DNA of 64,000 nt, from contig JASFXZ010000005.1 of NCBI GenBank assembly GCA_032209605.1, positions 30,492,905 to 30,556,904 on the forward strand, given 5' to 3'. Under the pieces are notes generated by a model that was not told where the DNA came from, searched no databases, and saw nothing but the letters and a program-made list of their open reading frames with translations. The DNA comes from Mactromeris polynyma (lineage: Eukaryota; Mollusca; Bivalvia; Venerida; Mactridae). The position numbers were made by a program, and so were the translations under genes. The number at the start of each line of letters is the position of its first letter. Within the stretch, counting starts at the first letter, position 1. Of this stretch, positions 24,652 through 37,300 are shown one piece after another.

Positions 24652-27600
24652 TCACGTTGAACAGATGTTCGTTTATTTGGTTCACATACATTTAAACAGT
24701 GACAGGAAATTGTCTTCCGGAGGAAAGTTAGGAGTTAAAATGTCCAATGTCAAATTCATTGAATTAAAAATAGTTCGTAGGCAAGGATGCAAATACAGTA
24801 CTTCCGAACTACAACATGAACTATTTTAAGACGGAGAACTCAAACTGGGAAACAGAAACACAGAAAGTGTAATACTAAAAGCTACCGAAACTATGTCAAG
24901 GAGACAGTTACATAATTAATTGACATATAATTTTACAACGTTTTCGTACATGTATGTACATCTAACGCATTGAAACAATTTAATTATTAGTTTTACCGGA
25001 CGTGTCGTGTAGATATATCGCATGTATCGTGTGATGGATATTCAGCACGGGGTACAATAATTGTTGATTTTGTCACTTGTGTCCAGTTTGCCCTTGTAAT
25101 CCATTACCTGTATATAGTTATGTTTTTCATGTCTCCTTGTGTTATTGAGATGACTGTAAACTTTGCATATGCCATTCCCAGCTCCACTTTCTAATTCGAT
25201 TGCTTGATTGTAAAATACAAAGTAAGTATACTTTTACTTCAATGATACTGGAGTATTGTGCTCAGATTATGTTAACTGTTCTTTTTATACATATGTTATT
25301 GTCCATCTCTTATAATTCCGTATGGAATGGCATTGTGCTGTTTTAAATGTTATGTTTATATAGTATGTAATATTGTGTATGTGCAATGATGAGATGAAAA
25401 TAAAGATACTACTACTACAAAACCGATTCATTTCCATTGATTATACAGCATTATTAGTATTCGAAAATACTTGAGCGTTTTTTTTATATTTATTAGTAAC
25501 ACATATCAATTTGATATACACAAGACCGTGGTTGATGAAGGATTACAATCGGTTTTAACTTAATAATACATTTATACATGTCATCTGGGACTTGATAACA
25601 ATGTATACATCTTTGTACTTATTATCATACCGTTTGTTTTATAACATTTGGTATGATGAAAAAACATCTTGTTAACTGATAATAATCATTGTGAACTATG
25701 TATGACAAAGTTTAAGCACGGGGTTTCATCAGATTTTCCATTCTTTATCACGTGCGAGATGCTACATTTAAGTGGTACCTTTATATGACTAACTGTTTTA
25801 GGATGGAGACGTCGTAACTTTGTTTTAAAAAAGTACATTATTTGTCAATCAAACCCAAGTCAACTTCCAGAAACAAATGATTGTACTACCACATCAAATA
25901 AACCATATCATACCTCCACTTTAAGCGGAATGTTGTGCCTTTGCCTATTCATAGGACCTACTTCCCTTTCCTACGACTTCTAGGGGAGTTTCCGACACGG
26001 AGATGACTGTGATGGATGACACAACGCCGCGATAGAACACAATTGTATACACGTTATGTAGACTTTAGTCAGTCCGTTTTCATGGCACTAAGTAAGAATA
26101 AACTTCTTTCCATACTGCATGTAATGTTGCTTAAAGTTCCATATTTGCCAGCAGCCTACTTGTACTAAGCATTATACAAATGTTACTGTAGCTACTGCTA
26201 CATTCTCACCGATGAAGCGAGTACGGTTTGTATGCTGTTGAACACAGTATGTTGTATGATGCTAATTACTCTCCTTCATCGTTATATGCATATTTTACTG
26301 AAATGTTCGTACGGGGTATATGTGATTTACTGAAATATGCGTACTGGGTATACATGATTTACTGAAATGTGCTAACGGGGTATGCAAGCGTGATTTACTG
26401 AATTCGTGAACTTGAAGTGTCATATATGTACAACAGAGATCTTCATTTTTGCAAACATTGGCACTATTTTGGGATGATCAATTCTGACAGTTTCTACGTG
26501 TATTTGTTCCGATTTCGTCCCTTGTCATTATAAAAACCGCCATTTACTAGAGAATTTGAAGAAACTGAGGACATTGAATGGTTCAAACATACTGTTATCT
26601 ATTGTTACTTGGAATCCAGTAACGCCATGTACCATAACAATTATTTCTCGTTTTCTCAACCCTTTTTATTTAGATACAGCCCTAATGTGCTAAAATACCA
26701 ACAATACAAAAGCACATCTTTGAAGTGCTGCACATATGACGTCAATATATGTGTTACATAAGGCAAGTTTTAGTCTTATTATTTTAAATATAAAGTATCA
26801 TGTTATTTCCTGTTAAGTCTATATTCTAGACCCCTGTCCATTGGACCACTATTTGAATAGGACAACATAAACATTTACTTTTTAAGCTCCAACAACCACT
26901 CATCATCTGACATTGTATCAACTACATGTCAATTGTATGTAATGACACAAGTGACTGTTACACATGTAATAATTACAATTAACAACTGCATTAAGCTGTA
27001 TTTGGATGCTAACAGCTGTCTTAACACATTTTGTGTTCTCATACTAGTGACATGATTACACTTTTTAGCTTCGCATACAAACGCTTAGCTTGCTGTCCTT
27101 ACAATTTCACCTCGACTGGTAACATTGTTGTCACCGCACAGTAGACATATATTCTCTTTATATTTTTGTATAAAAAGGCCTTCACGTTGACAACTGTTTT
27201 AACTGATTGGAAAAAGGTTTGAAGAATAAGTTTATTTCCGTTAAACAAGTTAAAGATGTAGCACTTAACTTGTTCAGAATACTGTTGTTGATGATTTTAT
27301 GTGGAAGTTTATGACTGTAATATAGGTTTTTAAAAATACTGGGCTCTCTACAAGGCTCGCCGGATTGACATTGTGAGCTTTCTATGATCATTAGACTGAA
27401 ATCGTGTCTTATTTTAACAATTCCTTTCTTCTAAAGATGTGTGAATAACTGTTGCAATTTTAGAAATCAAACAAACAAAAAACATGCTTTATATCTCAAC
27501 ATTGGAATTTCTAATTCTCGCTAACCACAATTACATGCTTTCTTGTTTTTTGTCACGCTACTATTTTTTGTAATAATGATTATTGCTGTTTTGTAAAAAA

Positions 27601-27762
27601 ACTATTTTTAGTGTTCAATATGCACATAAAATATCCATCAGTACATAAAATAAATTCTCCCACCCCCTGTGTTTGGCACCAAATTCTAGCAATACAAATA
27701 TTGCATTTCAAAAATGTGTTTTAATCTGGATATTATATAAAACTTCTATAATTATATTTCAG

Positions 27763-27883
27763 TGGTTATAAAACATAAGCCCACAACTCAAGCCACAGAT
27801 TGAAGCCAAAACACAAATCAGACGGCACCACATATATGGACACTGACTATATGAGTTTTATTCCTGGAGGAAATTACTCATGA
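27763..27883 (+). pseudogene. Probable last exon of gene 2: tyrosine-containing tail with in-frame TAA
   Basis: A strong acceptor (TATAATTATATTTCAG) precedes a phase-2 frame matching the exit phase of the transmembrane exon. It reads GYKT, TAA (27776-27778), then 34 open codons ending TTYMDTDYMSFIPGGNYS and TGA (27881-27883). The tyrosine-rich end looks like a receptor tail. If the exon is genuine, either the protein ends at GYKT or this is a second disabling stop. AATAAA occurs at about 28098. Confidence 0.4.
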
Positions 27884-30045
27884 TGGATATACACTTAAAA
27901 ACACTTATGAGTATGCAGGTATAAATATGATCGTAATGTGGTCAATATTAGTCTGATTAGAAAAAGTCTAATACATTTAGTATGTGTGCCCACCTGGACT
28001 CATATCATCGTGTTATTTAAACTGATAATGCGACCAGAGTATCGTGGTCTATACATAGCCTATAGCAAATATACACATTTTGTGTAGAATGTTAATCAAT
28101 AAATAGTTATACAACATTAAAAAGGTGCACACTTATAAGTGTTGTTTAGTGTATATTTTAAGAGTTGGAAGTATGAACTGTTTGTTGTCAGAACACAAAC
28201 CAGTTAATTCAGTTGAATTATTTTTTGGCTAGAATGTAAAAAGGATAACACTGGAAACCAATGACTTACATATGTCTTCTCCTGCAACAAGGTATATTTC
28301 CAACAGGTGTGTGATTGATTGAAGTGTTTAGAATGTTTACAGTATAATAAGAAACTCCAAAATGTTTATACTGTATTATTGGTGTTGATAAATGTAAACT
28401 TTTTAATAAAGTAACAGGGAGCAGTTTGTAATGTTTAAAGTGTGTTTTTTATATCATAGAGAAATGAATTATGATTTCACACTATATTGAAGTGTTCTTT
28501 TCTTCTATAGTAATTATCAACATTTTAAATGAAGCTGTAGAACATACATCCTCGGTACACAGGCTACTCATAACATATATGATACTCTGGGCAAATTGGC
28601 TAGCGAAACATCGTAATGCATGAATATTCATTAGCATTTCTCGACCAATGAAATGGACGATAACAAAAAGAAGGAACCATCTTTGAGAGAAGCTATCATC
28701 TAATTCGACAATTTGAAAGCCATAATGGGTCTCTCAGAACTGCGATTTCATCCGTAACAATTTCCATATCGTATGAGGTGTGTCAAGCGGCCAATCAAGC
28801 GACTGGATTTCACCTCATTAATAATTCATGAGTATGAGATTTTTAGTCATTTGGCCCAGGGTATCACAAATGGTATGAATAGCCTGGGTACCTGGGAACA
28901 TGGCTGGGGTAAAATAAATTCAACATCCCAAAGTTCACAAAGTTTGTATTGCAATGGTTTCTACAACAATATAACATGAAAACACATTAAATATTCTATC
29001 ACAATAGCATTCACAAATCACAGCTTTATACGTAAAACAATGGCACCACTTTCCAAACATTTAATGTGAGGAAACACACATAAAATATAATTGTTGTATC
29101 ATAAGACGATAAAAAAGTGACATAAAAGCTACTTGTACAATAAATTAAATGTTACGGAATAGCATTGCTTTCAATTGTCATTATTCTTATACTTCAATAA
29201 AGGTACAGATAAACTTGTATAATATTCCAGCGACTATTGATGGTTAAAATGACTAGTTGACTTGTGGAATATGTACACAATTAGTCTAGGGGGTCTAGGG
29301 GTATGATACCTCGGAAAACACCATTTTCTAGAATATTCGTAGTGCAATCTGGTGACATTTTCACAAGCAACATAGCAAATTCTGAAGCATTTTATATTCA
29401 AAACATTTAAACCTTAAAGTGCAAACAAATGTTGATTATTGCATTCCTTGTGTTTTCATTTTTTGATAACCACGTGTATGCAACAGCTTTCTTTGCATAC
29501 AGGTAGCTATGTACCTGATTAATAACAGTGTCATTAACTCTCAATGCAACAAGACATTTAAAATATTTAATCCACTTTGCTAGAAATATAGTTTGTAGTC
29601 GATACTTTATTTACAAGAATGAAAAAAGTAAATGTAAAAAAACACTGTACTTATATACATATTAAACACTGCAGTATGCAGACAAGCTTATTTGTATGTA
29701 ACTTTAAATAAGTACAAAAAGAGAAGAAGATTAACTGAAAACTGATAAAATATGACAATAAGTGTAAAATAACCAAACTGTTGTCATAGATACGAGACTG
29801 ACCGTGATTCGATAGTTTACGAATCATTATGGCATTTTAGAACATTACAAAATGTATATAAATGCATGACAATAATATATAGTTACCACATGAATTACAT
29901 GTGGCGGCATACTTTGGCAATGCCAGTGATGCCCACTTGATGTAAGTTCGAATATGTTTCATAGAACACTGTCTGCATGACACATGACACAATTAGCACA
30001 TCCATGAGGCACTGGAGATAATTACGACACTGAAAATATGAAACA

Positions 30046-30212
30046 TACGTCATTTCCAGAAAACGTCACATGTGATGTCACCATGTACTGACAGTAATCA
30101 ATGTTTGCCTAATATGGCAATATGAATACGAAATGACCATGTGGAGTGAATATTGTTTCCTTCTTGCCGATAGTGACATCACATGTTGCGTTTTCTTGAA
30201 ATGACATCACTT
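30046..30212. mobile_element. Inverted-repeat MITE-like element
   Basis: Left arm gtcatttccagaaaacgtca with catgtgatgtcac, mirrored on the right by gtgacatcacatg and ttgcgttttcttgaaatgac. Arms are about 34 bp with a few mismatches and an interior of about 90 bp. Non-coding. Confidence 0.6.
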
Positions 30213-30939
30213 ACAGAAGAGGTTAGCAGCGTTAATTTAAGTTGTATAAACTGTGCAAACTACTCCAAAGAGGTATACAAATCCTACTGCTCTGGTCAGA
30301 ATAACAGAACGCCGTTTCTTGTTGGCAATGTCGGGCAAAAGTATGTACATGTTGCACATTTATATAATCTTAAGTAAAGACTTTAATTAATTATATGATT
30401 ATATACTCTAAGAGACATGTGCTGATTCAATATCTTAATACATACTTGTAGTTGTGGGAATGTAAAACTGAATATGTTATTGGTAAGATACATTGGACAA
30501 AAAATCATGAGGCAAAATAAGTCAAATGTAATAGTAAAATGTGAATAACAAATACTCAACAACATTTTATATACAATAATAATAACTCACATTCATGCAA
30601 TAATATATGGCGGCATTAATTATGTTAATGATCAATTCATTACAATTCTTTTAAAGAGAGAACTGGATATTGATCTTCTTACAAATTTTCATTTAATTCA
30701 TAAATTGGATGAACAAAATATCATTTTAGTCACTCAAAATATTTAAATATGTATTGTTGCTGCATGCTTTGATCAATAATATAAACTTCAAAATTTGCAC
30801 CAATCAAAAATCAAACATGAGCGTTAACCATTATTCTTCTGATGTCTTTAATTATCTAATAAAGTTGTCTTTTGAGCAACATACTACATACAACTCCTTC
30901 AGGCTAATAATAGGTCAGTGTTTTGATAAAATCACTCCA

Positions 30940-30945
30940 TTTATT
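30940..30945 (-). terminator. Candidate poly(A) signal of gene 3
   Basis: AATAAA on the minus strand, about 70 nt past the stop codon and just after a 30-bp triplicated segment. Supported by position only. Confidence 0.45.
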
Positions 30946-30947
30946 TC

Positions 30948-31037
30948 TTTGATTTAATAATGTTCTATCGTCGACAGTTTGATTAAATAATCTTCTATTG
31001 CCGTCAGTTTGATTTAATTAAGTTCAATTGCCGACTG
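30948..31037 (-). repeat. 30-bp triplication across the gene 3 stop codon
   Basis: Three consecutive 30-nt units (31037-31008, 31007-30978, 30977-30948) stay in the coding frame. They read QSAIELN-stop-IK, LTAIEDYLIK and LSTIEHY-stop-IK. The first unit holds the C-terminus and TAA, and the other two are in the 3' UTR. Confidence 0.8.
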
Positions 31038-31362
31038 TTTCTTTTGCATGGATTTGTCACACTCAATAATTGAATTGTGCTGATTTTCACCTTTTTCTGA
31101 GTACCCTGGTAACCCGTATATCGCATCATACAATGGTGGATGACTACTGATAACCCGGGATATTGGGGTAACATAATCACTCTCAGTGGGACATGGTGTA
31201 TAGCGCTCCTCATCACTACCATTATAATAATCTGCATAGAAATGTAAAGGTATGCTACTAGGCGTGACAGGTCGGGTATTGGTCATGTTGGAACATTCTC
31301 TGTTATAAGCTGGACATCTACTCCGTAAATCAGAATGTGAACCACCAACCTTGGTCTTGGGC
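31014..31362 (-). CDS. Gene 3 last exon: tyrosine-rich cytoplasmic tail
   Basis: Acceptor ATATTCTAG, phase 2 entry, about 115 residues to TAA (31014-31016). It contains DYYNG (YxN), DYVTP and IYGLP (YxxP, the Crk/Nck-type SH2 preference) and YDAI (fits YxxPhi endocytic signals). These are motif inferences. The tail does not resemble the tails of genes 1 or 2. Confidence 0.8.
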
Positions 31363-34300
31363 CTAGAATATATACAGTGAATTATTATAACAAAAACAGC
31401 ACACATATTACCATACATATGATTTATTTGATAAATTCATTATTTTAGCTTTTAATTGGTAATACAGGTTATGTGTACTGGTTATAAAAATGTTTTCACC
31501 TGTACTACAAAAGAAAATGAAATATAGTACATCGGTGTAATTCTCATTTATCGAGTAAGTACAAGTCAATGTACTTTTCTTTGTCATGGGCATTTAGTTT
31601 ATATTTGACATATTACTTCATATCAAGCCTGCCTGGTTAGCTCAGTCTGTAGAGCCACTTGATTATTACTTGGGGGATCAATATTCGATTTCCAGATAGG
31701 ACCGGTCATGCCCTGTGACAGTTTGCTACGATCATTTGTCCTTCATCTCGGACTCCTATGTTAGTTGTCAGCTGCCTGTGGAGGGGCAAGTTATAACTGG
31801 TTGACAATTAATTCCAGGAAAACTTATTAGGTTAACTGACTGTCATGTATAACTGAAGTATTGAAACCTTAACCCACTAAAACCAACCATGTAGCAACAG
31901 CAGACCAGACAACACACCTAGTGTTCAAGAATGGTGTGAAGTAGTAACTGGGGTCACTTACCGATATTTCTTGTACCAAATCAAGGCTAAGGCTAGACAC
32001 GCAACCACCAAGGCAACAATAGACAGAACCACTGCCAAAATCACTGTTTTATTTGCTAAAATGTTTATAGATAAACATTGTTTAAATAAGAGAGAAATAA
32101 TCTATGTAGATCATTTAAAATGCAAAATGTTTTAGTACAAAAAAAACTTTGAAATAGACAAAACACAGAGTTAACAATGAACTTAAACCTCTTTCAAAAA
32201 ACAAAGAACATAAACATTCGAAGGAACTCTGAACAGCATATTTGTTGCTAGGTCTAACATTCAATTACTTTTTGTTCTTTCCCCCAAGACATGCAAGATA
32301 TTTCACATAATTAATAACTTTCCTTCGATAAACATACCCAACAGTGATATCTAAACTAAGTCTTGTTATTATATACAAAATAAAGATAAAACTTACAGGT
32401 CGGTTCTGTAGGTGTTGGGCTGGACGTCGTTGTGGTTAGTGGCTCTGTAACAGAGAACCATGAAACATGAGGAAAGCCATAATTATATATCCCAATGCAT
32501 TATATCATTCATAGACTGACCATAAGTCATCTATATCATAGGGTGAGTATTATATAAATACATTTGTATACACAGTCAAGTTGCTGCTTGAGTCACCATC
32601 CATATTCTTGAAGATTCGAATTTGAAAAGCACAAAGAAGGCTGTTTTCACAAAAAAGGATCTTAATAGGGTACAAACGACATGAAGAATATGAATAGGTG
32701 TGAACAACTAAAAGGGAGGGGTAAAGGAAATAACAAACGACTGCACAGCAATAGATTAACAGAAACACTCAGCTACACAATGAACTCTCAGCCTTCGAAT
32801 TGCCAGATTAAAAGAGAGAATAAGTTGTTACAGGGAACACTACATACATAAGACAATGCCTCTCCACACAGACCTCCAGGAAAACTACAATCCATAAAAC
32901 ATCAGGCCTTTGAGGAGGCGCATGGGAAGATATGCAAGGGAACGGGGCACAAGGAATGGCCTGGCCGACAAGAAGGGACAACTAAGAGAATTAATGTGGA
33001 CAAACAGGGGAGGAGAAATTTAATGGATGTAATACATCATAGGACAAGTCAAGGCAGCAGGCAACAATAGGCCAAATTGCTTGTTAACCGTGTTCCATAT
33101 TATAACTTATGATGGACCCTTGTGCTTGTTTCTAGTGTGACCTCAATACAATATCAAACCACTATGTATATTTTGATAGACCATTGTTAAACACAGCTGA
33201 CCATAGTCATTTAGATAGCCCGCTTTAAGCACAACCTATAAGTACTCCTTAAATACATTCAGTGTTCGGTCTCTTCAGAAAGTACCTCTTCCATCTTTTT
33301 ATATTATTTGACTCATAGATTTAATATGTTTTAAAGCATTTATTTACACTAATATATGTTCATAAGGATTGGTCTTCTAAAGTTGAATCTCATGGAATGA
33401 AAATAAACACGAGGTTCATGTTCATATCTTGTTAAGATTAATTATCAGAAGAAATGTGCTCAAACTATGAATTTACCTGAACATTTGGAAAGGTCAGTAG
33501 ATCCTATGGTCTCTGTTGTCAAAGAAGATGGGCACTGTATACACACTGATTCCCCAAATGATGGCTGGTATGTTCCTTTCTCACAGAAAATACAATAAAC
33601 TCCGTTTGAATATGTTCCCGCTGGGCACTTCACTGAAAGGGAAAATAACGTCATAGTACATGTTTACACCTCGTTTATCATCATTTAGTTCAAACGTATT
33701 TATTCTCAAATATATGTTTATATACATTGTACATAAACAAAATGCATTGAGCTGAATCTGATGCATATGAAAATTTACGAAAGGATCAGAATGAAATGCT
33801 CATCTCGTTATCAGGCTCTCAGATTTTTGTGAACCGAAGTACCTGGGCTTAGACTGTAATACTAATGGAAATAAATTTAATATAGCTAAAATAGGAATTG
33901 TTAACTCGAAGGTTATCATCTATTAGTAATAGAAAGAAAATATGATTTATTTAAATATAGGCAATGCCATTAATGTGCAGTGTTCTTTTTGTGGTTATTT
34001 CACGTGTCCCTTTGTGCTTTTGTGTTTTTTTTGGGATGGCTGTTCTCTTTGCTGCTCACCATTTAGTTCATCTTCAAACAATATTCTTCAACGCTTTTAT
34101 TTATTAAGTGAAGATGTTTGTATCTCAGTTAACGTCTCTGCTATTGTTTTTAAAGGTGGATACTGCTTTGAGAAATGCTGGTACAACTACTCACGGCACG
34201 TTCCGTTATATGCAACTTGTCCATCAGGGCATGTGATAAAGCCTTCAGTCGTAAGACTACTCATGTCTACAGTGAAAGGTGCCACATTGAATACCTCACT

Positions 34301-37300
34301 TGTAAAATTCTGCAAATATTGTGCTGTCAGTTCGAGGTAGATTACAGAATCCAAAAGTTCTTGCAAAGATCCACTCACTGCAGAACATAATAATATACAA
34401 TTATGGAGATAATGTGTTTGTGCTTGCTTCTATTAAAATGGATGTACGTATGTATTGATATATAGATAAGTTACTGAAGCAATTACTGAAGACATTGTAC
34501 TTGTTACCGTATGAGTACTCACATACTCCACACATGAACTCTTTGTAATCTCAGAAAGTTGTTAACATGAAAAGGCCTCAAACTGTAGCCTATAGTAACA
34601 TGGAAGGTATTTGAACTCTCTGAAAGTTTTACAACACTGTCTCACGGTAATAGTGCTGGTTTTTGGTGGTACATACCTAGTCCAGTATATATTGCCATAG
34701 TGTGAAGTACACAATGTATATTTAAACATTTCATCTTATCAGAAAGCAATATTAAAAATGCTTGATTTGATTTTTATTAAACATACTGTCATTCATTCAG
34801 AGACATTTTCTTGATATTACAATTGTTCACACAACTTTGAATCAGTAAATAATATCATATGGTCACGTTCGAACATACAAGCAAATACTTTTGACCTAAC
34901 AGCCACAGTCTTACAATACATGTTAAGTTTCCCATCCAGCTTTTGGTAGAAAATGTATAACATAACCGGTTTACCTGTTCCATCTGTTATATAGTCATCC
35001 ATGTGTAAATCAGGTCCTTGTGATAAATCCACACTGAATGTTATTGTAAGCTTGGTTCCTGTATCGGACATCTGCAGGCTAATTTCACAGTTATCTGAAC
35101 ATTGTGTTGATTGGAAATTGTCTAATACTGAGTCAGTTAAACTGGTTATGTCACCCTCTGTTATATATGTACTGTATTCTATACTGGTTGTAATTGCTAG
35201 TTTTGTTGGTGCTAACGGCTCTGAAAGAGTTGAAGAGCATGATTGTGATTGTATAATTTCTTTCCACCCAACTTATCTATTCAGTGACATTGACCTTGAA
35301 CTGATATACATGGAAGGCAATCACAGACTTGGTATTTATATGTCTGCTAGATGTGTACCACGTTCGGTTTTAATCAGTCATTCCTAACTTATTGAACGGA
35401 ATCCATCAGTTTGATGCTCGCTCAAAAGCCTGCCCGCCAGTACGCCTGCCTGCCAAGACGCCAAACCCCAATTTATTAACAAGTTTATTTGAAAATAGTT
35501 TTAACACACACCATCTACACAGGCATGTATCAGCTAACCATGGAATACAAACATTGTCTACACAGGCATGTAACAGTTAACCATGGAATACAAACATTAT
35601 CTACACATGCATGTACAGTGTAACCTCCCTAAACCGGACTCCTTCGGGACCGGTTGAAAATTCCGGTTTACAGAGGTTTCCGGTTTATAGAGGGTTTTGT
35701 CATTTTGATGCCATTTCATACTCTTACCTAGGTTCAGGCATTATTTCATTGAAAAATTGCACATCGTTCAATTTTACATTGTGACCACATGATATTTCTT
35801 TATTTAAGAAGAAAACATAACACAGTTATAACAAACATAACTGCCTTTATTTTAAAAATGAACAAGCAAACTTGAAGAAACTCATATCATTTACTTTGTT
35901 ATGCATGAAATTAATTTTGTCCTCGAGGGACAATTCAATTCTTCGACGTTTAGACGGTGGTTGTGACATGATAAGAAGTGTACAGAAAATCATGCCACTG
36001 TTTTAAAAAGACTTCTTTAAATATATTTTTTATGAAAAGAATGACTCTTAAAGTGATAATTAATGCTTTTGGACGACATTTTATGTATATGTTTTCACAC
36101 GAGATCGTATATTTGAAACAAGCTACATCTGTACTTCAAACTCGATATTTCTCTCTTTCATCTTTAATAATTACCCATTTAGGACTACGTATTCGATAAT
36201 AATCCAATCATAACCATAATCAACGGATTAACGGTCAGTCAGAGTAGTGTAATTAATCAGTAATTAATCAGACCCGACGTCCGTAAGAATATGTGATTTT
36301 CACACTTGTGTAGTTAAAACGCGCCACCGCCTATCGATGTAAATCAACCTGTCAAACTGTTAATAATAACATCAGAACGGAATACACAAGGTGTCAACAA
36401 CAGATTGCAAGTCGATTTATGATGACACGTGCTACCGATAGTTGTTCCGGTTTTCAGAGGTGAAATTATATAGAAATGGAACCAAATTATGTTGAATTTT
36501 CGTCCGGTTTCCGGAGTTCAGAGGTTCCGGTTTTCAGAGTGTTTTAATACTATAGAAATAGAACCAAAAAAATCGGGACCGCAAAAAAATTCCGGTTTCG
36601 GGAGTATTCCGGTTTATAGAAGGTCCGGTTTTGGGAGGTTACACTGTATCAGTTTACCATGGAATACAAACATTATCTATCCAGACATGTGGCAGTTTAC
36701 CATGGAATACAAACATTATAGATCAATCCAGAAATGTGGAAGTTTACCATGGAATACAAACATTATCTACCTACTCATGTTTCAGACTACAATGGAAATC
36801 CAACACCTTCTACATAGGCATGAGTCAGCTTACCTTGAAAATCATACTTCTACTCTTGTTGACTGATTATGTTGTGTTTGTCTGAGATAACTGACCAATA
36901 TGAAACGGAATTTCGGTAGCATATCCATTTGTAGACATGCACAAACATGGAACGTTTCTAGTTTAAACAGTAAATTGAAACAAGGAAGCAATAGATGCAA
37001 AATGAACAAGACGTTGAGTTTTAACATAGCTTAACGAAGACAAATGATTCTGGCAAGTACGGATGTCAACCCTATATGTGAAACATGTCGGATTATATAA
37101 CAACATATTTGCCAACCGTGTTTAAAGGAACAAAGAGATGTAAGCTAGTGAATACCATACCGACACAGGATGGTAATGTTTCCACAAATTTCCATTCATA
37201 GTTAGTATTTGGACCGCATTCATATTCCTGGGAGTCTTGTAGTCCTGGGGGCATTATTTTATCATCTTCACAATACAATGTGCAGTTGCGGGTACCCGTG

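Larger units (their letters stand above)
19184..27762. other. Long gene-poor stretch, putative last intron of gene 2
   Basis: No further domain exon was recognised on the plus strand. It holds a dispersed-repeat copy (21930-22070), a minus-strand relic transmembrane exon (22401-22490), a Tigger-like end (22896), a MITE (24218-24360), a SINE-like copy (24384-24651) and a LINE-like 3' tail near 25380-25420. The remainder is AT-rich sequence in which I see nothing. An 8.6-kb intron is long for this cluster, so the assignment of the last exon to gene 2 is tentative. Confidence 0.5.
13753..27883 (+). pseudogene. Gene 2: truncated, stop-containing paralogue of the gene 3 membrane-proximal half
   Basis: Exons 13753-13950, 14552-14821, 15836-16030, 17319-17474, 18388-18441, 19096-19183 and probably 27763-27883 keep the exon order, phases and often lengths of gene 3's 3' half (198 and 156 nt are identical). 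They encode sushi-like, spacer, helical, GCC2/GCC3, Pro-rich stalk, transmembrane and tail. Two in-frame stops interrupt it: TGA at 14626-14628, where gene 3 has Thr, and TAA at 27776-27778 in the tail. No head exons are visible between gene 1 and 13753. Splice signals are otherwise intact and identity to gene 3 is good (about 59% over the first exon by hand count), so decay looks recent. Polymorphism or a sequence error could account for one stop, less easily for both plus the missing head. Confidence 0.65.
27884..30947. other. Convergent intergenic spacer between genes 2 and 3
   Basis: No exon recognised on either strand. It contains an inverted-repeat element at 30046-30212 and AATAAA-like signals at both ends. 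The rest is AT-rich sequence without visible structure. Confidence 0.5.

Noticed and set aside
33942..34340. Plus-strand 132-codon frame and others opposite gene 3 exons
   Set aside because: They are shadows of the minus-strand helical exon and AT-rich intron, with no domain or splice logic.
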